A program made the translations under genes and the position numbers. Under the pieces are notes generated by a model. That model was not told where the DNA came from, made no database searches, and saw only the letters and a program-made list of their open reading frames with translations. From assembly GCA_034096865.1 (NCBI GenBank), contig JAWQFJ010001260.1:152501-216500 (forward strand): a stretch of 64,000 nt of DNA, written 5' to 3'. Origin of the DNA: Theodoxus fluviatilis. Taxonomy: Eukaryota > Mollusca > Gastropoda > Cycloneritida > Neritidae. Shown piece by piece: positions 36,517-45,940 of the stretch; the stretch's first letter is position 1; the number at the start of each line of letters is the position of its first letter.

Positions 36517-36699
36517 GCATACTCATTCCGCAGTGTGGCCCACTGAGACGCAAGGACCCTGTGTGTGTTCTGTCCATAGAGCAAGACATCGAGATGCTGC
36601 AGGACGTGCAGACCATGATGAAGAGGGGCCACAGTCCCAGCTGCCACCGCCCCTTCCAGAGCGACTGGCCCACCCCCCCCGCCCCGGACTCCACCTCGG
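36517..36699 (+). CDS. ARHGEF28/AKAP13-like: RhoGEF exon D
   Basis: 183-nt exon, 61 residues, phase 1 to phase 1. The acceptor is GTGCGTGTGCAG (36505-36516). The first two bases GC complete a Gly codon with the last G of exon C. An alternative AG at 36532-36533 would give phase 0 and is excluded. The donor is TCGG/gtacgc (36700). The product starts ILIPQCGPLRRKDPV, has an acidic amphipathic helix SIEQDIEMLQDVQTMM (about residues 20-35), and ends in a Pro/Ser-rich stretch. No named domain is recognised, and it probably belongs to the linker after the ankyrin-like module. A 16-bp minisatellite begins about 20 bp after the donor. Confidence 0.75.
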
Positions 36700-36719
36700 G
36701 TACGCGTCCTGGCTTGCTG

Positions 36720-38862
36720 TCTGGCCTCTCTCCAGTCTTGCTTCACTCCATCTTGCCTCACTCCATCTTGCCTCACTCCATCTTGCCTCTCTCCAGTCTG
36801 GCCTTTCTCCATCTTGCCTCTCTCCAGTCTAGCCTCTCTCCAGTCTTGCTTCTCTCCATCTTGCCTCTCTCCAGTCTTGCCTCTCTCCAGTCTTGCCTCT
36901 CTCAAGTCTTGCCTCTCTCCATCTTGCCTCTCTCCAGTCTTGCTTCACTCCATCTTGCCTCACTCCATCTTGCCTCACTCCATCTTGCCTCTCTCCAGTC
37001 TGGCCTTTCTCCATCTTGCCTCTCTCCAGTCTAGCCTCTCTCCAGTCTTGCTTCTCTCCAGTCTTGCCTTTCTCCATCTTGCTTCTCTCCAGTCTTGCCT
37101 TTCTTCATCTTGCCTCTCTCCAGTCTGGCCTTTCTCCATCTTGCCTCTCTCCAGTCTGGCCTTTCTCCATCTTGCCTCTCTCCAGTCTAGCCTCTCTCCA
37201 GTCTTGCCTCTCTCCAGTCTTGCCTCTCTCCAGTCTAGTCTCTCTCCAGTCTAGCCTCTCTCCAGTCTAGCCTCTCTCCAGTCTGGCCTTTCTCCATCTT
37301 GCTTCTCTCCATCTTGCCTCTCTCCAGTCTTGCCTCTCTCCAGTCTGGCCTCTCTCCAGTCTTGCCTCTCTCCAGTCTTGCCTCTCTCCAGTCTGGCCTC
37401 TCTCCAGTCTTGCCTCTCTCCAGTCTTGCCTCTCTCCAGTCTGGCCTTTCTCCATCTTGCTTCTCTCCATCACAAATATATTGACACTGTATATTTAAAA
37501 TGTATTGATTTGTATTTACATTGTATACTTGAAAGGGGCCGGTGGCCTATTCAATAAATCCATTCGTTCGTTCGTTCGTTCGTTCGTTCGTTCGTTCGCT
37601 TCTCTCCATCTTGCCTCTCTCCAGTCTTGCCTCTCTCCAGTCTGGCCTCTCTCCAGTCTTGCCTCTCTCCAGTCTGGCCTCTCTCCAGTCTTGCCTCTCT
37701 CCAGTCTTGCCTCTCTCCAGTCTGGCCTCTCTCCAGTCTGGCCTCTCTCCAGTCTTGCCTCTCTCCAGTCTTGCCTCTCTCCAGTCTGGCCTTTCTCCAT
37801 CTTGCTTCTCTCCATCTTGCCTCTCTCCAGTCTTGCCTCTCTCCAGTCTGGCCTCTCTCCAGTCTTGCCTCTCTCCAGTCTTGCCTCTCTCCAGTCTGGC
37901 CTCTCTCCAGTCTTGCCTCTCTCCAGTCTTGCCTCTCTCCAGTCTGGCCTCTCTCCAGTCTGGCCTCTCTCCAGTCTTGCCTCTCTCCAGTCTTGCCTCT
38001 CTCCAGTCTTGCCTCTCTCCAGTCTTGCCTCTCTCCAGTCTAGCCTCTCTCCAGTCTAGCCTCTCTCCAGTCTTGCCTCTCTCAAGTCTTGCCTCTCTCC
38101 ATTCTTGCCTCTCTCCAGTCTTGCCTCTCTCCAGTCTGGCCTCTCTCCAGTATAGCCTCTCTCCGGTCTTGCCTCTCTCCAGTCGCGCCTCTCTCCAGTC
38201 TTGCCTCTCTCCATCTTGCCTCTCTCCAGACTGGCCTCTCTCCAGTCTTGCCTCTCTCCCGTCTTGCCTCTCTCCCGTCTTGCCTCTCTCCCGTCTTGCC
38301 TCTCTCCCGTCTTGCCTCTCTCCCGTCTTGCCTCTCTCCCGTCTTGCCTCTCTCCCGTCTTGCCTCTCTCCCGTCTTGCCTCTCTCCAGTCTTGCCTCTC
38401 TCCAGTCTGGCCTCTCTCCAGTCTGGCCTCTCTCCAGTCTTGCCTCTCTCCAGTCTTGCCTCTCTCCAGTCTTGCCTCTCTCCAGTCTGGCCTCTCTCCA
38501 GTCTTGCCTCTCTCCAGTCTTGCCTCTCTCCATCTTGCCTCTCTCCAGTCTTGCTTCTCTCCAGTCTTGCCTCTCTCCAGTCTTGCCTCTCTCCAGTCTT
38601 GCCTCTCTCCAGTCTTGCCTCTCTCCAGTCTGGCCTCTCTCCAGTCTTGCCTCTCTCCAGTCTTGCTTCTCTCCAGTCTGGCCTCTCTCCAGTCTTGCCT
38701 CTCTCCATCTTGCCTCTCTCCAGTCTTGCCTCTCTCCAGTCTGGCCTCTCTCCAGTCTTGCCTCTCTCCAGTCTTGCTTCTCTCCAGTCTTGCCTCTCTC
38801 CAGTCTTGCTTCTCTCCAGTCTTGCCTCTCTCCAGTCTTGCTTCTCTCCAGTCTTGCCTTTG
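36720..38862. repeat. 16-bp CT-rich minisatellite, 2.1 kb
   Basis: The main unit is TTGCCTCTCTCCAGTC (16 bp), with 14-bp TTGCCTCTCTCCATC-type and TGGCC, CCCGTC and TTGCTTC variants. Two blocks (36720-37470 and 37589-38862) are split by a small retroposed fragment. Blocks of eight CCCGTC units (about 38257-38385) mark local amplification. Long open frames on both strands follow from stop-free units. Confidence 0.97.
37471..37588 (+). mobile_element. Retroposed 3' fragment with (TTCG)n tail inside the minisatellite
   Basis: About 118 bp unrelated to the array: CACAAATATATTGACACTG, then GGGCCGGTGGCCTATTCAAT, then AATCCA and about eight TTCG repeats. GCTTCTCTCCATC sits on both sides and could be a target-site duplication, although the array itself contains that string. 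It resembles the 3' end of a SINE or LINE with a tetranucleotide tail. Confidence 0.6.
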
Positions 38863-39301
38863 CGGGCATCGACAGCTGTCTGTTCGTTGTGTGGAACTTC
38901 TCTCTTTTTTCGTGTCAGCGATCTTCTACTCTCGAAACAAGTAAAGAAAAAGACTTGAACAAACCCCAACCTCGAAGGGATGGTACATACGAATAAGTCC
39001 TGGCCCTTTTCTACCCTACCTAGCGTAAGCACGTTTCGTGCCAGGCTGCTGGGAACTGACTGCGCGAGGCCGTTCAGACAGACGATCCTCGAGGGCTTGG
39101 TAATGGCTGCCTGGGGATAGGCGGCACTCACGCCAGCCTGGCAATGATCTTGGATTCACCTGGCCATGGGTAGTGTTCTCTATGCTTTCTCTGAGGGGGG
39201 ACGGGGGTGGGGTGAGAGTTGATAATGAGTTGAGGGTATAGGGTGTAGGATTAGCTCTTGAACGTTCAATCCTAGATCTTCGGGGTATGGACTGTTTCTG
39301 T
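38863..39301 (+). other. Intron D-E, no gene seen
   Basis: Unique-looking sequence between the 16-bp array and the second AGGTCA-rich element. Confidence 0.5.
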
Positions 39302-40156
39302 TTTTGAATCACATGCGAAGCAAAAGTGAGTCTATGTACTCACCCGTTTCGTCCGTCCGGGCGTCCGGGCGTCCGGGCGTCCGAAAACTTTAACGTTGGA
39401 TTTTTCTCAGAGACTATTAAGTCTATAAATACCAAATGTGGCATGATGGTGTATGATGACAAGGCATCAAAAAACATACATAGTGACTTGTCCTTGCTTC
39501 AAGGTCAAGGTCGCAAGGGCCATAAATGTTGTCTAAAAAACAGTCATTTTTCACATTTTCTCAATTTTCTCTGACGATTTTGAGATTGGATACCTGACCT
39601 ATATATGGTATATAGGGCAAAGTAATCCCTATCTTTTGATACCAGTTTGGTTGACCTTGCTTCAAGGTCAAGGTCACAGGAGCTCTTCAAAGTTGGATTG
39701 TATACATATTTTGAAGCGACCTTGCCCCTGAACTATGGAAGATAACTGTTCCAAACTTCATAACATTGTAGTACACATGTTATACTTTCATCATGAGACA
39801 CATTTGGTCACATATCATCAAGGTCAAGGTCACTTTGACCCTTATGAAATGTGACCAAAATGGGGTAGTGAACCACTAAAAGAGACTATATCTCATGGTA
39901 GAAAGTGCCAATAAGCACCATTGTGCTTCCTATGTCTTGAATTAACAGCTTTGTGTTGCATGACCTTGGATGACCTTGACCTTGGGTCAAGGTCACATGT
40001 ATTTTGGTAGGAAAAATGTGTAAAGCAGTTCTTAGTGTATGGTGTCATTGCTAGGTTTAATTGTTTGACCTTGACCTTGAGGGGCACCTGAAGGTCAAGG
40101 TCATGTAAAGGTGAAGGTCAATCATGTGAGTCGTATGGGGTTTGCCCTTCTTGTTC
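39302..40156. mobile_element. AGGTCA-rich interspersed repeat, copy 2
   Basis: Collinear with 35394-36258 and similar along its whole length. Start TTTTTGAATCACATGCGAAG, end GTGAGTCGTATGGGGTTTGC and CCCTTCTTGTT. It carries about ten exact TCAAGGTCA/TGACCTTGA nonamers, several of the copy 1 sites being lost by point change. Unlike copy 1 it is not flanked by TG repeats. Confidence 0.85.
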
Positions 40157-41792
40157 ACTAATTGACATGACCAGCAAGATTAAGAAGAAGGGAAGAATAA
40201 ACTCGCCTTCAACTGTTCCCTACCCCGCTCCCCCTCCCCCCACCCCCCTTCCTCAGAGAAAAAACAAACACAAAAACCACACCTGCCCTTTGGTTACTTA
40301 TTTCTTTAACATGTTTTCTGACAATATTACACATAAGACATTCCATCGTAATTCAGCGAGTGTTTCAAACGTAGGGTTGCATGTGCTGTAGACAGGGAAA
40401 GTGATTTCTGGAGGAATCGATGTCATGGTTTACACGTGGACTCCACACGTGTGACACGAAGTGTTTGGCAGAGATCCCCCTGGTTTTCCCCCTCGTCCCC
40501 GTGATGGATGAGGCGGCGATGTGGAGTTTGCCAGCACACAGTGTGTCATGTCTGGACTCCTAATCTGATTAGGAAATGTTGTGATTTTATCCTTTTCCCC
40601 ACGCTATTCCGCCTTGCGTTGGACGATTTTTCATCAGAGCAGAATTTACGTGCTTTAGACATGATATCCATGCAGAATTGATACTGTAACTTTTTAGTAA
40701 ACTAATATATTCAAAATGTCGCACATTAATCGCGTAGATGAAAATTACGAAAAGCTCCACGTGAGCATTAAAAGAATTACAGTTATGTTACATTTTGCCA
40801 CGTGTCTTCGGTCGTATAATGGATTTGAAGGAATAAGGTTATTATTTTCTGTGCGTGTCTGATGGCGGAACTTACGTACAGCCACCCTTTCGGCCTCCGT
40901 TACTGTGGCTCGTCATTCCCTGCTTCCGTACGTGATGGATTGGCGTGTAGGACTATTAATGAGGACACACGAACACCGCACGTGGAAAAAGGCGTCATTA
41001 CGAAGTATTTCGCCGTCGGAATGAATACTCACGTCGCCGTTTATCTCTCAAAAGTCAACCACGTCATTTGATCTGAGTTTACTGGCATGTTATGTCATCT
41101 CTGTGTGTGCAGCCGCCGTAACCTTTCGTCTGGTTGTCGTTTTATCACAATGGCGTAGTGATAATACTGCGTGATCCAGCCTGAAGGTTACTCCCGTTTG
41201 GATAGTGCAGGCTACAGCGTCGTCTTTAGACGTCTTTCATCTCACATAGAGCTTTGGGAGCCGTCATGCCGTGCAGTTGCTAATTGGGAGGGCTCGATTA
41301 CGTGTGATCTGTATAGTATTCTAGAGTTACTAGGTCGAAATGACGTAATGTTTGCCTGTGATAACATATTTTCATAATTAGAAAAAAATTTAACACATTT
41401 TCGCGTATTAGTCCACAAAGCCCTTAGTGATTTTGGACACGGCAAACGTGCCCACTACCGTGATAAATAAATCATCCAAAGTTCTCCCAGTACTACAGTG
41501 AGAGTAGCGCCGGTATTTATCTTGAGGCACATTGTCCAGACTGGATGTATGCTGGTTCACTGAACTGGATGCGTCCTTTGACCCTATGCAGCCCATGGCA
41601 GTCGTGTCAGGTGAATTAGAAAGAATGTATCGTCTCTAGCAGAACATTGTCGTCACGTCATGATCGTCTGTGTGAATCAAAGCCTGGTGGTGTTGCCGGG
41701 ATTCTTCCTGACTGCACGCAGAAGTTCTTCCTGGGTTGGCCCCTTCACGTGCGGCTTGTTCTTCCTGCCTCCCTCAATTACTGCTGCGCTCA
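40157..41792 (+). other. Intron D-E, no gene seen
   Basis: AT-richer unique-looking sequence (especially 40560-40860 and 41340-41410) with no exon support. Confidence 0.5.
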
Positions 41793-43246
41793 GTGCTTGC
41801 AGAGCACTTAGTACCGTGGCAGTACAACTCGGTCCCTGTGCTTACAGAGCACTGAGTACCGTGGCAGTACAACTCGGTCCCTGTGCTTACAGAGCACTGA
41901 GTACCGTGGCAGTACAACTCGGTCCCTGTGCTTACAGAGCACTGAGTACCGTGGCAGTACAACTCGGTCCCTGTGCTTACAGATCACTTAGTACCGTGGC
42001 AGTACAACTCGGTCCCTGTGCTTACAGAGCACTTAGTACCGTGGCAGTACAACTCGGTCCCTGTGCTTACAGAGCACTGAGTACCGTGGCAGTACAACTC
42101 GGTCCCTGTGCTTACAGAGCACTGAGTACCGTGGCAGTACAACTCGGTCCCTGTGCTTGCAGAGCACTGAGTACCGTGGCAGTACAACTCGGTCCCTGTG
42201 CTTACAGAGCACTGAGTACCGTGGCAGTACAACTCGGTCCCTGTGCTTACAGAGCACTGAGTACCGTGGCAGTACAACTCGGTCCCTGTGCTTGCAGAGA
42301 GCACTGAGTACCGTGGCAGTACAACTCGGTCCCTGTGCTTACAGAGCACTGAGTACCGTGGCAGTACAACTCGGGCCCTGTGCTTACAGAGCACTGAGTA
42401 CCGTGGCAGTACAACTCGGGCCCTGTGCTTACAGAGCACTGAGTACCGTGGCAGTACAACTCGGTCCCTGTGCTTACAGAGCACTGAGTACCGTGGCAGT
42501 ACAACTCGGTCCCTGTGCTTGCAGAGCACTGAGTACCTTGGCAGTACAACTCGGTCCCTGTGCTTGCAGAGCACTGAGTACCGTGGCAGTACAACTCGGT
42601 CCCTGTGCTTACAGAGCACTGAGTACCGTGGCAGTACAACTCTATCCCTGTGCTTGCAGAGCACTGAGTACCGTGGCAGTACAACTCGGTCCCTGTGCTT
42701 GCAGAGCACTGAGTACCGTGGCAGTACAACTCGGTCCCTGTGCTTGCAGAGCACTGAGTACCGTGGCAGTACAACTCGGTCCCTGTGCTTACAGAGCACT
42801 GAGTACCGTGGGAGTACAACTCGGTCCCTGTGCTTACAGAGCACTGAGTACCGTGGCAGTACAACTCGGTCCCTGTGCTTACAGAGCACTGAGTACCGTG
42901 GCAGTACAACTCGGTCCCTGTGCTTGCATAGCACTGAGTACCGTGGCAGTACAACTCGGTCCCTGTGCTTGCAGAGAGCACTGAGTACCGTGGCAGTACA
43001 ACTCAGTCCCTGTGCTTACAGAGCACTGAGTACCGTGGCAGTACAACTCGGTCCCTGTGCTTACAGAGCACTGAGTACCGTGGCAGTACAACTCGGTCCC
43101 TGTGCTTACAGATCACTTAGTACCGTGGCAGTACAACTCGGTCCCTGTGCTTACAGAGCACTGAGTACCGTGGCAGTACAACTCAGTCCCTGTGCTTACA
43201 GAGCACTGAGTACCGTGGCAGTACAACTCGGTCTCTGTGCTTGCAG
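41793..43246. repeat. 45-bp minisatellite ending at the exon E acceptor, about 32 units
   Basis: Each unit reads AGAGCACTGAGTACCGTGGC, AGTACAACTCGGTCCCTGTG, CTTAC (or CTTGC). The unit junction CCCTGTGCTTACAG/AG is a good 3' splice site. The final unit, GTCTCTGTGCTTGCAG at 43231-43246, is the real acceptor of exon E. Two units carry an extra AG (about 42297 and 42975). The unit is 15 codons, so frames stay open on both strands. Confidence 0.97.
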
Positions 43247-43450
43247 AGGAGCCGATGACCACCGAGTACGACACCCAGCTGGAGCAGGCCATCGACCGCA
43301 TGTACAGAGAGCAGCGCGAACACCAGCGCCACGTGGAGCAGGTGCTTGCTGGGGAGCCGGGCACCGTCTGGGGACACGCGGGTGGGGACGGCGCCCCCCT
43401 CTCCTCCCCCCTGGCCCTGCATGACCACATGGACGAGTACAACATCCTCG
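43247..43450 (+). CDS. ARHGEF28/AKAP13-like: RhoGEF exon E
   Basis: 204-nt exon, 68 residues, phase 1 to phase 1. The acceptor is CTGTGCTTGCAG (43235-43246) and the donor CTCG/gtaagt (43451), the strongest donor in the gene. The product opens EEPMTTEYDTQLEQAIDRMY, then a charged helix with REQREHQRHVEQVL (about residues 21-34) that could be a short coiled coil. A Gly/Pro/Ser-rich stretch follows, then HDHMDEYNILG at the end. No catalogued domain is recognised. Composition and GC content resemble exons A and D and differ from the intron. No following exon with the required phase is convincing between 43451 and the palindrome, so the next intron is probably longer than 11 kb. Confidence 0.78.
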
Positions 43451-43915
43451 GTAAGTGGCTCTGTTGTGGCGTTGCATGGGGAATAGCGGGAACGGGCGAG
43501 AGTCTTCAAGTAGAAGAAAGACGTAGCAAGATGATCGGTGGAAGAAGAAGTAACAGAGAAGATAATTGTCTCGTTGTGGATGAAATACTTATTCGACGGA
43601 AGGGATGCCCAACTATTTTATAAAAGTATGAGTGAAAATGATTATATTGTTGTTGGGGACGATGACAATAAAATGACGATGAACGTATTGATGACTGATA
43701 TGACGACAGCTACTGTAGCCATGTTGGAAACGACGACGATGTTCTTAGCATTTACTGGTGATGTTTTGGTCAATGACGACGATGTCGACAGTGGTGGTTT
43801 TAGTGGTGGTTAAGATGGTGGTGGTGGTGATGATGACGACAATGACGACGTTGATGACGTAAATGCAATAGAGAATAACTTGTTAGAGCCGATTCATATG
43901 ATTGCATGTTTACTT
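43451..43915 (+). other. Intron after exon E, GAC/GAT-rich
   Basis: Purine-rich sequence with GATGACGAC words at about 43660-43865. No exon is seen. Confidence 0.5.
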
Positions 43916-45436
43916 GCCGTGACTATCGGGACGTTAGCATTTTTACTGCCAGTTGGTCAGTCGAAGCAGCATGATCACACGATGTACAGTGACCCAGATG
44001 CCGTGGCTATCGGGACGTTAGCATTGTAACTGCTAGTGGTGCAGTCGGAGCAGCATGATCACACGACGTACAGTGACCCAGATGCCGTGGCTATCGGGAC
44101 GTTAGCATTGTAACTGCTAATGGTGCCGTCGGAGCAGCATGATCACACGACGTACAGTGACCCAGATGCCGTGGCTATCGGGACGTTAGCATTGTAACTG
44201 CTAGTGGTGCAGTCGGAGCAGCATGATCACACGATTTACAGTGACCCAGATGCCGTGGCTATCGGGACGTTAGCATTGTAACTGCTAGTGGTGCAGTCGG
44301 AGCAGCATGATCACACGATACGCTAGGTGACCCAGATGCCGTGGCTATCGGGACGTTAGCATTGTAACTGCTAGTGGTGCAGTCGGAGCAGCATGATCAC
44401 ACGATGTACAGTGACCCAGATGCCGTGGCTATCGGGACGTTAGCATTGTAACTGCTAATGGTGCAGTCGGAGCAGCATGATCACACGATGTACAGTGACC
44501 CAGATGCCGTGGCTATTGGGACGTTAGCATTGTAACTGCTAATGGAGCAGTCGGAGCAGCATGATCACACGATGTACAGTGACCCAGATGCCGTGGCTAT
44601 CGGGACGTTAGCATTGTAACTGCTAGTGGTGCAGTCGGAGCAGCATGATCACACGATGTACAGTGACCCAGATGCCGTGGCTATCGGGACGTTAGCATTG
44701 TAACTGCTAGTGGTGCAGTCGGAGCAGCATGATCACACGATGTACAGTGACCCAGATGCCGTGGCTATCGGGACGTTAGCATTGTAACTGCTAATGGTGC
44801 AGTCGGAGCAGCATGATCACACGATGTACAGTGACCCAGATGCCGTGGCTATCGGGACGTTAGCATTGTAACTGCTAGTGGTGCAGTCGGAGCAGCATGA
44901 TCACACGATGTACAGTGACCCAGATGCCGTGGCTATCGGGACGTTAGCATTGTAACTGCTAGTGGTGCAGTCGGAGCAGCATGATCACACGATGTACAGT
45001 GACCCAGATGCCGTGGCTATCGGGACGTTAGCATTGTAACTGCTAGTGGTGCAGTCGGAGTAGCATGATCACACGACGTACAATGACCCAGATGCCGTGG
45101 CTATCGGGACGTTAGCATTGTAACTGCTAGTGGTTTAGTCGGAGCAGCATGATCACACGATGTACAGTGACCCAGATGCCGTGGCTATCGGGACGTTAGC
45201 ATTGTAACTGCTAGTGGTGCAGTCGGAGCAGCATGATCACACGATGTACAGTGACCCAGATGCCGTGGCTATCGGGACGTTAGCATTGTAACTGCTAGTG
45301 GTGCAGTCGGAGCAGCATGATCACGTTATGTACAGTGACCCAGATGCCGTGGCTATCGGGACGTTAGCATTGTAACTGCTAGTGGTGCAGTCGGAGCAGC
45401 ATGATCACACGATACGCTAGGTGACCGAGATGCCAT
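43916..45436. repeat. 84-bp satellite-like array, about 18 units
   Basis: Unit: CAGATGCCGTGGCTATCGGG, ACGTTAGCATTGTAACTGCT, AGTGGTGCAGTCGGAGCAGC, ATGATCACACGATGTACAGT, GACC. The first unit is diverged. A variant GATACGCTAGG replaces the GATGTACA stretch near 44316 and again near 45410, 13 units apart. Confidence 0.97.
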
Positions 45437-45940
45437 GGCATTCTCCTGCAGCGCACGGCGAGACAAACTTTGTGTGACGTAAGAGGAAATCGTCGCATCT
45501 AGTTTTTTTCTGCAGGCTTATTTATGTCTTGAAGCTCGGCGACCGTGGAGAAATGTGCGCCCGCAATACACCTCTTCTTCCATACTTCTTGATGGAATGG
45601 TGTCGATGATAGCCCACATTGGCCTGGGTTTCCACAGCGGGTCTTTTTCCTGCCCAGAGCCATTTGTCTACAAAGGCAACATCCGTGTTAGCAGGGAAAA
45701 CAAGAGGCAGCTCGGGCTGAAAGGGCGGCTTAGGTGGTGAGTTATTTTCCCCATGCCTTGCCCTTGTACCAGCTGGTGTACCTACTGAGGTTCATTCCGT
45801 CTCTGACTATCTGTGGCACATTCTCCTGGCTTGCCTGGGTGTGCAATAGGGCTGCAGGTCTCCACAGTGCACAGTCAGTATTGGGAGCATAGCTCATCAT
45901 GATCACCTTCACCTAGATCAGCGCACTGCGATCGACCAAG
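45437..45940 (+). other. Non-coding spacer
   Basis: Unique-looking sequence between two arrays. No exon is supported. Confidence 0.5.

Noticed and set aside
36814..39131. Long Ser/Leu/Pro-rich (+) and Glu/Arg/Gly-rich (-) open frames.
   Set aside because: They follow from the 16-bp CT-rich array, whose units lack stops on both strands. The frames run out of the array into intron without exon signals.
41660..43424. Open frames through the 45-bp array that run into exon E, suggesting a repeat-containing coding exon.
   Set aside because: The open frame through the array enters exon E in a different frame from that required by exon D and by exon E's own codon pattern. In the required frame every unit has TGA.
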